DNA of 64,000 nucleotides, from NCBI GenBank assembly GCA_029945375.1, contig CM057065.1:496001-560000 (forward strand). The letters run 5' to 3'. Source of the stretch: Agaricus subrufescens. Its lineage: Eukaryota > Basidiomycota > Agaricomycetes > Agaricales > Agaricaceae. Positions 46,901-58,389 of this stretch are shown here, in pieces. The notes below the pieces were generated by a model that was given only the letters and a program-made list of their open reading frames with translations, was not told the DNA's origin and made no database searches. Numbering within the stretch: position 1 is the first letter of the stretch; each line of letters begins with the position of its first letter. A program made the position numbers and the translations under genes.

Positions 46901-49581
46901 ATGCAGAGGCTCACCAGCGTACTGATGTTACTCTTGCAATCGAGTACGCGGTACACCGCTTCTATGCTCTGCACCGGGAGGCCTTTCTCTTCCAAAGTTT
47001 GGATGCAGTCGCGCTAGTAGTAGCGTTACCGGATGTCAACGCTAAGGAGTACACGGCACGGATCTTTGAGTTGTTTTACTCCCTTAGAACGGGAGCTGCT
47101 CCCGCGAACTTCGATCCGGCTGGCATTCAAGGTATCAATCAATTACAGGAGAGACAGGCATTCCTCTTTCGCGCTGCAGATGAAACACCGCAAACCTTCC
47201 TGACAGCGATACGTCGCGGTGATGCACAAACCAACGGACAGATATTCTTCGAAATACCTGATTCTTACGAGAACTCGAGGCTTAAAATGGAAGATTTCGT
47301 CAAGCTCTTCCTCACTATTATTGCCCACGATCCTAATATCCTTCGAGCGCAACACTTTATGCGGATGTTCAGGCACCTTACCTTTCACCTTTACAACGCC
47401 TCGGCGCACGCGAGGAATGTACTTCAGGAAGGGCTAGTAGCGCTGAGCAATATCCTATTACGGACTTTTTCCAAAACTAAAACTGGAGAAGCTGGTGGTG
47501 GTGATCGTATTGGGGAATATGAGCTCGCAGATGGATCAGACGGTCACGAAAAGAAGAATGCCAGCAACCCAAACGTAATGAGACTCGATTTTCTGTTTGC
47601 ATTGACTGGCGTTGGTGAAGCCGGAGGCGTATTTCCACCTCAAATGGTCAGAAAGGCAATAGATATTGCCACGCTGATTCTTCGCGATGCCCCTTTAGAT
47701 ACGTCGGGACCGCTTTCTACGTTCTTTGCCGATCTGGCGAAACACGTTGTCCTGCGCGGCGAACTTTCTAAACCCAAATACGTGAAGCCCTTCTTACGAG
47801 ATATAACACCCATCATTCGACAATACACTTCTGTCCTCGACTTGACGTCTGTGCTTGAGACGTTCACCAAAATTTCCACTAGTGGTCCTTACACTCAAGA
47901 TGTTGATTTTGCGCGCCTAGTAATCAATGAGGTGTGCTCAGCAGGATTAGATGCTTGCGGCCTGATGACCTCAGATACGCCCAAGGGGGGCACGCGCTTT
48001 GTTGAAGCCTTGGCCTCTCTACTTGCTGAATGTGTGTTCCTTCGTGGCGCCGACGTCATCGCGGAACTCGAGAAACGCCGCCCTTCTCCTTACTTCCTAA
48101 CCAGAGTAATATTACCCATGGTTCTTTCACTAAAAACTATGGACGAATTGAATTCGGAGAGTGGGAAATTAGAAGTATCGCATCGCGCGACAGTTGCATC
48201 CTCTTGGATCAGACTTCTTCTCTACGCTATGACAGCATCCCAACGAAGTTTCAAAGCTTCCGAAACCCTTGCCCTAACTCGATCGAAGTCGCACGAGAAG
48301 AAGAACGACGACGAGAAGAAGTGGCAGACGCCCTTGGCGACATTCACCACGTCATTACAAATAATCAAGTGCATCATTATCCGAGCAGAGACAGAGATAT
48401 CGACCGCATTTCCGGATTTATGGAATCGTTTAGCAGTTTTCCTGAAGTCAACTCTTAAAGATGGTAACGCAAATTTTGCCCTTCGTGCCGCGGGACCTGA
48501 CAAGGGTTCACCTTCACCCTCTCCAACACCCTCTCCGAGAGCCAGCATCCACATAAATCGAAGTGGCCAGTCCCCGTTCCTTGATCTACTAGAGAAATCC
48601 CCACCGCTCGCTGAACCACGAGTAATTGATTATACCCTGTGGTCCGTTCTCGAGTTCTTGTGCACATACCGGTCCCCCCTCAGGCTTCAACTCCGCTTAT
48701 TTACTGTAGAGAAAGTTGTATCATTGGATCAAGAACTTAGGCCACAACAACGACGAACGAGCCCTTTTACAGCCTCTACAACCCCTTTCGTGTCACCGAC
48801 TACCAGTCCAATGAGTCGGCGCATTTCAGCCTCTGTCTTCGCCAAACCTCGTCGATCAGCCATGTTCTCTTCAGCGGATTCTTCTCCGCACGGCAGCCGT
48901 TCACCTTCGCTGATACACATTCCTTCCACTCCCTCCATTCACCTCACTCCAGGCGGCAACTTACAAGGCCTCACGCAACATGGGGCCCTGGAGACACCTA
49001 CTTTGACTCAGGGGAGCGAGCTCCGATTACCTGGTTATCAATATGTGTCTCCAACAGTATCACCAGTGAGACAAGGTCCTGGAGCATACATTCAAGACGG
49101 CCAAGGGCCACGGATCCTCCATCTTGGCCCTACGTCCCCTTCGGCTCTGATACCACCCGCTCCTCCCTCGCCAAGCGGAGGAGGTAGCATGGGAGTTAGT
49201 AAATTGAGGCTTGCCGCTCAATCAACCAAAATTCAATCTCCGACGATCATTAGGATGACATATCACAGTATCAGGGCAGTGCAAGCTTTTATGGGATACG
49301 ATACATTATTACCTATGCCCACACTACGTGCCGGTCTAGGTATCTCAGGGATTGGTATGGAGAATGATGACGTGTCAGCTGTGACTTGGACGAGGCGATC
49401 TGCCCTAGAGGCTGTACTGAAAGAAGTAAAGCTGTTAGAGGAAGAGTTCAGAATCGTTCCGTCAAAAGAAGAGAGATTAGAAGACGACGGATTCAACGAA
49501 AAACTAATGCACGATTTCCGAAGTAGTGATGAACAATCGATTGAAATACCTAATTACCCACAAGCACGTAAATATCAATAG
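40934..49581 (+). CDS. Large conserved protein, possibly UNC80-like
   Basis: Ten exons keep one frame of 2713 residues. The introns are 41864-41922, 42454-42514, 43229-43287, 43402-43456, 44039-44086, 44168-44227, 44471-44520, 44919-44981 and 46763-46813. The N-terminal 110 residues are Ser/Pro/Thr-rich, and other disordered patches lie near residues 560-600 and 2400-2540. The rest is helical without a catalytic motif, consistent with a HEAT/ARM-type scaffold. Distinct segments are RRFSEDILRACWAARS, LLTRSLRPVPWLG, FRRLFTSGGGYALFMPALS and FVKLFLTIIAHDPN. I recall similar single-copy proteins across agaricomycetes and tentatively link them to UNC80, the scaffold of NALCN-type channels (fungal Cch1 is the NALCN relative). 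The coding frame is certain; the name is not. Confidence 0.85.
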
Positions 49582-49965
49582 TATTCAAATTTAAATTAAA
49601 TAATTTCCCTATACGACTTCACCACCCAGGGTGTCCACGATGCCTTCTCTCACTGACAGCCACATTTTGTTTCGTGATAATGCAAAAGCAGATAAACGAA
49701 AACATGTTTCGGTGACCCCTCTGGATACAGTGGAACGTTGTGTGTGTATAAAGGCACGGTAAACTCCATCCACCTCCTACTCGCGATCTGTTACCACCGC
49801 CTTTATTCGCTTGATAACAGTTATTCATCAACCGTACCACCCAGCTTGAGAAGCGATTAACTGAGCCCAAGCCTCGGCTCCCGAGCTTACCTAAGATAGA
49901 AATACCCTGACCACATCAACAGGGATATGGAACTCAACCTGGGCCCTCCACAAGGCCGTAACGCC
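49582..49965. other. Convergent 3' flanks
   Basis: 3' ends of the large gene and of NACHT gene J. A GTGTATAAAGGCAC TATA-like word lies at about 49744 but no gene follows it. I see no other feature. Confidence 0.4.
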
Positions 49966-51612
49966 CTATGATGATCTGGGTTCCCACAAGGAGGCGAGGA
50001 TCCGAGCAGCGAATACATAAACATTTTTTCGTTCCTCCTCTTCATTACTACCTGTTGGACACCAACTAAGCTGTATATTCTCGAGTCCTCCAGCTTCATC
50101 AGCTGCCGAATGGTATGAAATGTAATAAAATAAGATACCGATCTCAAGTGAAGGGAAAGGAACTTACGGGTACCATTCACTTGTTGAGCAATAACAGTAC
50201 AATACTGTTGTATTACCACCGTATGAGTCGCAAGCTTGATGCTCTGTTCACCAGATCTTGCCGGATCCAGAAGAAAATCCTCAAACGAGCTATGTAAAAA
50301 TTTGAGTGGACGGGCTCTCACCGCGTCGCCCGGTGGGATTTCTAGAAGGGTCGAAAGTTGGCACAAAGAGGAACGGGCAGCACTCTCGGACAGGCGGAGT
50401 ATATTGCATGCAACCACGATAGAGGGAGGAGTTTTGGAAAACCGGACAGAGGGAAGGAGGAAGAGGCTGGTAAGAAGCATGGCAGTGGACAATTCCGATG
50501 GAGAAGCTCGGTGGAGCGTGCCGCTGTATAAGGTGTCTAATGTAGCGAAAGGGCTAATGTCACGGCTACGACCTGTAATGTAAGCAATCGCGGCACTGAG
50601 TCGTCCAACAGGATCTGCTACACTTGGGTCGCCTACAAAATCAATGATACTGGTGGCAAAGGCAAAGTAACCAGATGCTGCCGTCGCCAAGCGGATAAAG
50701 TCGTCTTCGGATGGCCACTGTTCTGGGGTGCGAGCTGGGAATCGCGAGCTGATTGCACGAAACTCGTCGCAAAGAAATTTCTCCAAGTCTTCGCAAGCGT
50801 CGTCGGAGTCAATAGGTATATCAAGTTCCATGGCTGTGAGTGGGGAGGGCAAATCCAGCGGTTCCGGTGGGTTGGTAATGATCCAGGAAATACATGATTG
50901 ACCAGCAGTGCAAGCATGACGGCTGATCAGTTGAACCATCTCGATATACAAATCTTTGTCCATGCCACGTCCATCTAAACCATCTAAGACGATCAAAAAC
51001 GGTTTGCGATATGTCTCCCCAGTATTTTGCCTATCGCATGGCCCTGCGATCAACACGTTGAATTGCTTCTGCAGCGATTCGCCGAATACTGATTGACGGT
51101 CCAATACCTCCAAAACGTGAGCGGTATATGAATCGTCTTGGAGAGCAAGTTGGTATGCAAGAATAGGAAAAATTAGGCGACCAAAGTTGCTGGCTTTCTC
51201 AGAAAATTTGGGTTCATAAAAAATGGTGGCGAGTGATCTTTTAACTTCACTCTCCCGTTTCGCGAGCGTTTGCATGATGGCAGTCTTTCCTACGCCTGTG
51301 GCACCACGAACGAACACAAATCCACTGCGCCCTTCAATATTACGAATGCTCTCCATGACGTTCTCTCGTGTGCCAGAGTGACAGTACGGCCGTGTGGAGC
51401 TGGAATGTGAGTTACATAGGGCAAGCTCTACAACTTGTGGGCCAAATGCAGCAGACACTAAAGGAATTATACGAGTTGTATTAGTGCATAACCCCTTTTT
51501 GGTAAGCGTGGCACACATAGAGCTTACGTCGGGTTTGTCTAGAATGGAACGCTAGTAGAGAAAGTGGGTTATCAACTGTGGTATAAGAGATCGCGGCACT
51601 TCGCGCCTCTGT
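49966..51612 (-). CDS. NACHT-domain STAND NTPase J, start codon unclear
   Basis: Exons 51457-50168 and 50102-49966 are open and match gene K throughout. The order is ELALCNSHSSSTRPYCHSG, Walker A GATGVGKTAIMQ, a Walker B-like FLIVLDGLDGRGMD, AASGYFAFATSIIDFVGD, SPFATLDTLY, RPLKFLHSSFEDFLLDP, and a last exon with GGLENIQLSWCP and KNVYVFAARILASLWEP. A first exon parallel to that of K (51612-51538, joined at a GTAAGC donor) is readable, but the codon matching the ATG of K is ACA (51612-51610) and an in-frame TAG precedes it. J therefore lacks an obvious start, and would need an unseen upstream exon or retention of the intron (ATG at 51518). It may be a very young pseudogene. The Zn2Cys6 gene ends only 13 bp upstream. 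Confidence 0.75.
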
Positions 51613-51625
51613 CTATTGGTGAATA

Positions 51626-54011
51626 TTATTCATGGCGCATTGAGAGATGCCTACTTTCGAATGTTTTCCCTGGAAGTTCCATTCTTACCCTCCCTTCTTT
51701 CTTTTCTCCTCTGATATTCGACTCCTTCAAACCAATGCGATGAAGGACAGGCAATCGAGTAGATCTCCTCGCCCCGACTAAACTTTCCTCACTTAGTAGA
51801 CCTAAACTCATTGCTGACGTCATCGCAGTGCCTGGGCTAGAATATGCGGCTGGCTCCGGTGAAGGACTATTTTGGAGCTCTTCATCTTCATCTGTGTCCG
51901 GGCCAAAGTCGGAGAAACCATAATCGTAACCCCCCAAATCTGAGCCATGCAAGCTTTCGTTTTCAGTGTGATCGGGATCAGGTAATGAGTTTTCAAATTG
52001 AAGGAAGCTTTGTCTCGCCCCCGAAAGCCACTCCTCGATTCGGGGGTTAATGCCCTGGCTTACCGGAACTGAGTCATGTCGAGAGTGATCGTAGACGTCT
52101 GGCATCAATGACGGACTGTGTTCCGGATCGGGTGACGCTTCTTTAAGATGTTGGTTAGACTCTAACATCGACATCAGCTTATTGATTTGTTGCGCCTGCA
52201 TTCGGATACTATTGATAAGATCTTCCCTCTTCCTACGGTGGTCATTAGACAATGTTGGAGACATATAATTCATACTAACGGTGGCGCGGCGCGGAGTTTA
52301 CGCTTCGTTCTGACGCATTTATGACCACCGTTTAGGCATCGTTTACAAGTCGCTGAATCCGCACGAAATTCGCATTTGACTTTGAGCGATTTGCAGCGCG
52401 AGCACGCACCAGAGCTGCGAATGTGATAAATGCGAGGAAATAACAGGTGAAGTGAGTTTAGGCAACGCACGGCTGATTTGGTGCCAACTTAGTGGTATCC
52501 TTCGAAACATGGTTATTCAGAATGGCCTCTTCGAACTGAATGAAGGAATCTTTAGCCTTTGCAACCCATTCAATAAGAGCACGTTCGGCATCGGTATTTT
52601 GTACAACGTATGGAGAGTTCTCTCTTCTGCCGGTCGAGGAGGACGTTGATGCCACTGCTGTCGGTGAAGCCTCCATATGCGACATAGGTTTGGGGGACTG
52701 TGAAACAGATTCCATCTGTGCAATGAGTCTCTTTATTTGATCTGCTTGCAGTCGGACCTGGCTCGTAGAGCTCTGTTCCCTATAAGCACATTAGAGATTA
52801 TTCGGGTAGAATTGACCTTTACCTACGGTACCCGACTGCTCATCTGGCCTGGTATGAGACACTCATGGCCCCCATGTAAGCAACGTTCGCAAGCATTCGG
52901 GTCTGTAATGTAGCTGCATTTCATTTTGAGCTTGCGGCAACGCACGCACGTGACAGTGCTACGCCTATAATTACTAGAGGATGAGCTAGAAGATGTAATA
53001 AACATAAGACTCGCCTTTTTTCCTCTACGAGCTTATTTTTATCGGAATCACGGTCCTCTTCTAAGCCACGTACTGGTAAGCCTGGCATACTTGACCAAGC
53101 CGAAGCAGCAGACGGAAGGGAAGACGTAACATCAGGAAAATTTAAGATCGGCTGTGGCATGACAATCAGATAATGAAAATTGGTGGGTGAGTAAATGGGT
53201 GAATGATATTTATGCTACTGATGACACTATTTATCATACCTGTTGACTGTGACCTCGAATGTGCTCAATTGGCTGCGCCGAGTAATTCACAGCTGCAGAT
53301 TTTGAAACATCGAGCTGAGGCTGCTGTAGCGGAGTAGAAAGGCGACTGAAGGGATGTGAAGCTGCAGTTCGTTGTTTCTTGTTCACAATATCCTATAAAG
53401 CTTTATAAGATATCGAGTCCACAAAATTGAAGAAAGAAAACCACAAAATCCTGAAAGCCTGCTGCATCAACATCTCTGATAACACCAACATTGACTTCAT
53501 CGCCCTCAAAACCATTTCGTCGCCTCTTAATGTTTGAACTTTGAGATGTAGGCATTTCTTCATCCTCGAGATGTTCTCCGGGTGACTTGATCTTGAGAAG
53601 GTCGTCTGTAAGTAACGGGTGCGTCTCATTGGAGAGAGTGGATTGTGTCCCCGCCAAGGCTTCCTCGAGCTGTCCGATTCGATGACTCATTTGGGTGATT
53701 TTTCGGAGAAACAAGACTTCTCTGTCGCTAAAGAACAGGATTGGACACGATAAGAAGGGTACGAGAAGAGCAGCGTACCGTTTAGCTTGACTGGTCGAAG
53801 GAATACCATCTCGGCACATGCTGGCCTCTCCTCGCCGGATACAGCTAGACTTTGTATAAGTACAACGGATAGGCTAAGAAACAAGTTTCATGCTTGGAAC
53901 AAGGCAACATCCCGTCACACCTCACTCTCCGCCTGAAGTAAGGATTAGGAACACAGCAGAATCGATAGAATGGACAAATGCAGACCGCCTGCACTCGGAA
54001 CATGCGACCAT
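51626..54011 (-). CDS. Protein with three Zn2Cys6 clusters
   Basis: Ten exons join in phase to 637 residues: 54011-53986, 53932-53894, 53844-53779, 53727-53445, 53392-53240, 53151-53015, 52985-52827, 52779-52471, 52414-52280 and 52232-51626. Cluster 1 (residues 4-32) is C-SE-C-RRRRVR-C-DGMLP-C-SN-C with the last Cys eight residues on; a coiled coil (ITQMSHRIGQLEEALAGTQ) and HPLLTDDLLKIK follow. Cluster 2 is CVRCRKLKMKC...CERCLHGGHEC. Cluster 3 is CSRCKSLKVKC...CKRCLNGGHKC, followed by KREDLINSIRMQAQQINKLM. The units behind clusters 2 and 3 resemble each other (IEWVAKAKDSFIQFEEAI against IEEWLSGARQSFLQFENSL). Two introns need GC donors. Zn2Cys6 clusters bind DNA in fungal transcription factors; the large C-terminal regulatory domain usual there is not seen. 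It could also be two adjacent genes. Confidence 0.7.
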
Positions 54012-54307
54012 TACGCGGCCTAGAGGGTAAGTGTGAGCATGATAATACTAGTCAAGATGATAAACAATAGGACTTTTGGTTTCGCCTTGCCTGGGGGTTA
54101 TTCCTGAGGACTTCAGCGGCGGATATAGCTCCTCGCCTGTCGGTTGCATTTCTTGCAGGAAGGGCCTCTTTCCAGAGCTGAATAAAATCAAAGTGCCAAG
54201 AGGTGTGACGACTACTGTGGATATCGGCGTGATTTGTTCCCACAGATTGCAAGCAGACGCTCGTGACGTTTCGTTCCACCCTTATCGCCGACTGTATGCT
54301 GCAAACG
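54012..54307. promoter_or_regulatory. Divergent promoter between the Zn2Cys6 gene and NACHT gene L
   Basis: Only 296 bp separate the two start codons, which point away from each other. I see no strong TATA box; the two genes may share regulatory DNA. Confidence 0.45.
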
Positions 54308-56022
54308 ATGCACAGTGAAGATGCAATGAGTAAGTGCTCCAGAAATCAGCTCAATAGATCCTCAAATTTTCCATGAGCTCGCATAGGCACTAGCTTTCAC
54401 AACGCTCACAGTTTCACCATCAATGACGGCTCCTTCAAGAACGAGACACATTTCCACCTCATAACGCCCACATCCTCTCTAGTTCACGAATGGTTTGAGA
54501 AACATATCATTTCTGGTGCGGAGTTCGACTCTAGCGAGCGCGATCCACCACCTCGCTGTTACCGTGGCACGCGGCTGTATATCTTGAATCAGATTCAGGA
54601 AACTTCGCCTCCCACTACGGCCCAAAAACAGATACACAGACTGTTGTGGGTTCGAGGCGCCGCGGGCGTGGGTAAAACCGCCGTTATGCAGACAGTCGCA
54701 GAACTCGAACACGAGGATGAAGGAGCCATCGTGACTCTGTTCTTCCCTGAACGAGACGGGCACGATGATCCCCGGCTACTCTTCCCTACCATTGCCTACC
54801 AACTGACTTACTGCGATGAGGCCTATCAAGACTATATCAGACGCTTGATGGCTCGGAACCCACGAATTCTCGATAGAACGATTTCTACCCAATTCAAGAA
54901 ATTGATAGTTGAGCCTTTCATCCGACACGGTATTGGAAAAGGGAACAACAAACCTTTCGTTTTCATATTAGATGGATTAAACAAATGTGGGACATGTGAA
55001 TGTAGATCGCATCTTCATTCTCGACCGTCCGCTGACGAGACACAGCGGGAGATAATTCGACTCGTCGGGGAGTTTATATCCGAGAACCCGTCCATTCCTA
55101 TCCTATGGGTTTTTGCCAGTAGATCAGAAGCACATTTGACGTCTGCCTTTACGGATATTCCCCACGAAGAGATAAACATACCAATGGACTCCCCCGAGGC
55201 CCACGAAGACATCAAGAAGTATCTGCTCGGCGAGTTCCGCGAGATCCGAAAACGATACCCTAATCACATCTCATCGAAGCACTGGCCTGCAGACGATGAT
55301 TTCCTGCGTGTCCAAACTGCGGCGTCCGGATTCTTTGCGTACGCCTCCACGATCACCAGATTCATCAAAGATGCCCAAATAGCCGACCCTGTCAACCAAC
55401 TTCAGCTCATCATCTTGTCTATCGCCCAGCGTAATAAGGGGGTCAAGTGTGGCGAGAATGACCCCTTTTCTCCCCTCGACGACATGTATACCACGATTCT
55501 TCAACAAATTCGCGAACCTGCACTATGCCATGCTCAACAACTTATCGCGTTATACCTCATTCTCTCGACATTTGAACATTATCCCTCTCTATTAGTCGCG
55601 TGTAATATCTTGGGTTTGAAGCAAAACGTTGCATATGGTTGTCTAGAAAAACTCTGTGCAGTTCTCGATATTCCATCAGCCGGTGCTGCTATCAAAAAGC
55701 CTTTAAAAATACTCCATACTTCGTTCGCAGACTTCCTCCAGGAGCGTGCGACGTTTCGGACTGGTCTAGCGATTGACTTGGAGAAAGCGAAGAAACAGAT
55801 ACATCAACGCTGCATCTATATATCCCAGGAAGTCAATAAACCCGGTAAGTGCCAATCCAGTGGTTGTATACGTTTTGACGAAACGCTACTGTGACAGGCA
55901 GGAGGGTCGGGGAACTTGGAGATATCCCCCTGAGTTGGTGTCCTGTAGATCCTTCTCTTGTGATGGATGTTCGCCGGAAAGTGTACGAGTACTCGGCAGA
56001 AATTTTCGTTCGCACCCTCTAG
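54308..56022 (+). CDS. NACHT-domain STAND NTPase L (intact)
   Basis: Exons 54308-54329, 54387-55844 and 55898-56022 give 534 residues. The first exon codes for only seven residues; an in-frame ATG at 54296 is an alternative start. The motif TSFHNAHSFTINDGSFKNE comes next, then RDPPPRCYRGTR, Walker A GAAGVGKTAVMQ and Walker B-like FVFILDGLNKC, in which the acidic pair of DGLDE is replaced. Then come ILWVFASRSEAHL, AASGFFAYASTITRFIKD, LLVACNILGLKQ and KILHTSFADFLQER, and a C-terminal block GELGDIPLSWCP plus RRKVYEYSAEIF. No sensor repeats are visible. The nearest relative is N, with the same exon sizes to within a few bases. The likely role is an NLR-like nucleotide-controlled switch. Confidence 0.88.
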
Positions 56023-56154
56023 ACGATAGTGGCTTTGGACTTGTTGGAGAGCATTTCGTTATTTTTTGGGGATGTGTTTTTTTGTGGTACAAATTTGTAA
56101 TGTAAATGTAAATAGGTACAAATAAACCGTCTCAACCGTCTTCCATTCAGGTTG

Positions 56155-56330
56155 GTGATGTTCACCAACTTTCTCCAACTTCCCTAATCTTACTATTTTC
56201 GTCCGCCAGCATTGAAAATAAGAACGATTTTCGTGTCCGCTTGCTATGAAATCCAATTTTTCATCCGCCTATGTATTCCTAGACCAGGAGTGCTTCTTTG
56301 ATTTATCACTTCAAATCATATCGCTTCGAG
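56155..56330 (+). pseudogene. Decayed 5' fragment of a CFAP20-like gene
   Basis: GGTGATGTTCACCAAC at 56151 is identical to the start of the CFAP20-like gene at 63551. The following 170 bp align with it (ATTTTCGTC, CGTGTCCGCTT, GGAGTGCTTC) but carry an early TAA and deletions. It is a truncated copy that travelled with the L/N duplication. Confidence 0.75.
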
Positions 56331-56697
56331 ATTCCCTTTTCCACGATTACCAGAAATATATACGCTGACGTCACTGCACTGATAGTAATAGGATTCCACA
56401 ATGAACCGCAGGGCCCCGACGAGGTTTCTTTTCATTGGGGGACATTTTTTAAAAAGTTTAGTTTACCCTTCACCCAGTGGACCTGTGTTTTACATTAAGA
56501 CGATATAACGCCGTCTTTACGCAAATCGTTCGATCTTTAACAAAACACGGATCCTAAGAACTGAAAGATTAATTTATTTGACAATCGCAGTCAAAGCAGT
56601 ATCGAATCTCTTCTCGAGCTGAACCAAGCGCGAGCTAACCATGATGAAAACGAAGTAGATATGGAATTCAATCGTAGTAACTAATCGTCCTCCAACC
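56331..56697. other. Gene-free spacer
   Basis: Lies between the CFAP20 fragment and the 3' end of K. Nothing is recognised. Confidence 0.4.
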
Positions 56698-58344
56698 CTA
56701 TAGTAATCTAGGTTCCCACAGGGATGCCAAGGTCCGAGCAGCGAACATATAAACATTTTTTCTTTGTTGCTTAACGTCGCCTTCTGACCAAGTAAGCTGT
56801 ATACTTTCAAGTCCTCCAGCTTTTCAGTCACCAAATTAAAAAAAATTTAGATAAATGTGATCATAATTGTAGGGCAAAGGAAAGTGACTTACGAGTGCCG
56901 CTCGCTTGTTGGGCAATACTTGTACAACACCGCAGTATCTCCATCCTATAAGCTGCGAACTCGATGTGGTGAGCACCGGACCTAGCAGGATCTAAAAGGA
57001 ACTCTTCAAACGAGCTATGCAAGAACTTGAGTGGACGGGCACCCGCAAAGTCATCTGGGGGGATATCCAGAAGGGTCGAAAGTTGATTCAGCGAGGGATA
57101 AACATCGTCTCTGGATAGCCGAAGTATATTGCATGCGACTACCATCGAGGGAGGCATATTGGATAGCCTAACAGAGAAAACGAGGAAGAGACTGATTAAA
57201 CGCATAGCAATAGACAGTTCTGATGGGGAAGCTTGACGGAGCGCGTTACCGTATAAACGATCAAGGGTAGCGAAAGGACTCATATCACGACTGTGGCCCG
57301 TAATGTAAGCGATCGCAGACCTGAGTTGCCCAACAGGATCAGCTTCACTTGGGTCGCCTACAAAATCGATGATGCTTGCAGCGAATGCGAAGTATCCAGA
57401 GGCCGCAATCATTACGCAAAGAAGATCATCTTCACTTGGCCACATTTTTGGAACACGAGTTGGAAATCGTTTGCAGATCGCATTAAACTCGTTGCGAAGA
57501 AAGTCCCCCATATCCTCCAATGCATCATCGGAGTTAACGGCTATCTCAAGTTTCGTAGCTCGAAGTGGAGTGGACAAGGCCAGTAGTTCCGGAGGATTAC
57601 TGATGATCCACGAAATACGCTCTGTAGTAGCAGTGGAGGTATAATGGCTGATCAGTCGGACGATCTCGGCATATGATTCCTTGTCCATTCCGCCCCCATC
57701 CAAACCGTCTAAGATGACCAACGGCGGTTCCAGCGGCGTTTCTTCAAAATGTCGCATACCCCATGGCTCAACGATCAGCTCGTCGAATTGCTTTTGCAGT
57801 GACTCATAGGGCTCTGGTTGACGACGGCCTAGTACCTCCAAGATGCCATTTGCATATGACTCGTCTTGGAGAGCCAATTGATACGCCACAATAGGAATGA
57901 CTAGACGATCAAAGTTCTTGAATTCTTCAGAAAACCTTGGTTCATGAAAGATAGTAGCGACAGTTCTTCTATTTTCGCTTTCTCGCTTCGCCAGCGTCTG
58001 CAAAATGGCAGTCTTTCCTACGCCTGCTACGCCACGAATGAACAATAACCTGTCCCGTACATCGGCGCCCTGAACACAGGATCGGAATTTCCTCAAAATC
58101 TTCTCTCGGGTATCAGAGTGGCAGCGCGGTCGTGCGCCATTAAGGTGTGAGTTAAGTAAGGCGAGGTCCACAATATGTTGACCAAATACGGCTGATACTA
58201 TACGAAATACAGGTGTGAATCTACGACTGCCGGTTGAGTTGCGCGATGGATGTAGAACTTACGTCGATCTTCTCTAGTCAGGGGATGTGGAGAGGGTGTA
58301 TCATCGGTTGTACGACCCGGGGTCCTCGTACTTCGTGCTTGCAT
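56698..58344 (-). CDS. NACHT-domain STAND NTPase K (intact)
   Basis: Exons 58344-58263, 58197-56893 and 56819-56698 give 502 residues in one frame. The N-terminus (MQARSTRTPGRTTDDTPS) is short and polar and lacks the F-x-x-A-x-x-F motif of the other subfamilies. Then come VFGQHIVDLALLNSHL, ARPRCHSDTREKIL, Walker A GVAGVGKTAILQ, Walker B-like LVILDGLDGGGMD, AASGYFAFAASIIDFVGD, SPFATLDRLYGNAL, RPLKFLHSSFEEFLLDP and the C-terminal GGLESIQLTWSE with RKNVYMFAARTLASLW. The C-terminal block is the same type as in L and N, so this subfamily and L/N share an ancestor. Its start lies about 45 bp beyond the broken 3' end of M. Confidence 0.88.
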
Positions 58345-58389
58345 CGAACGGTAAATATTATTCACGTAACAAGGCTGACGACTTACAAT

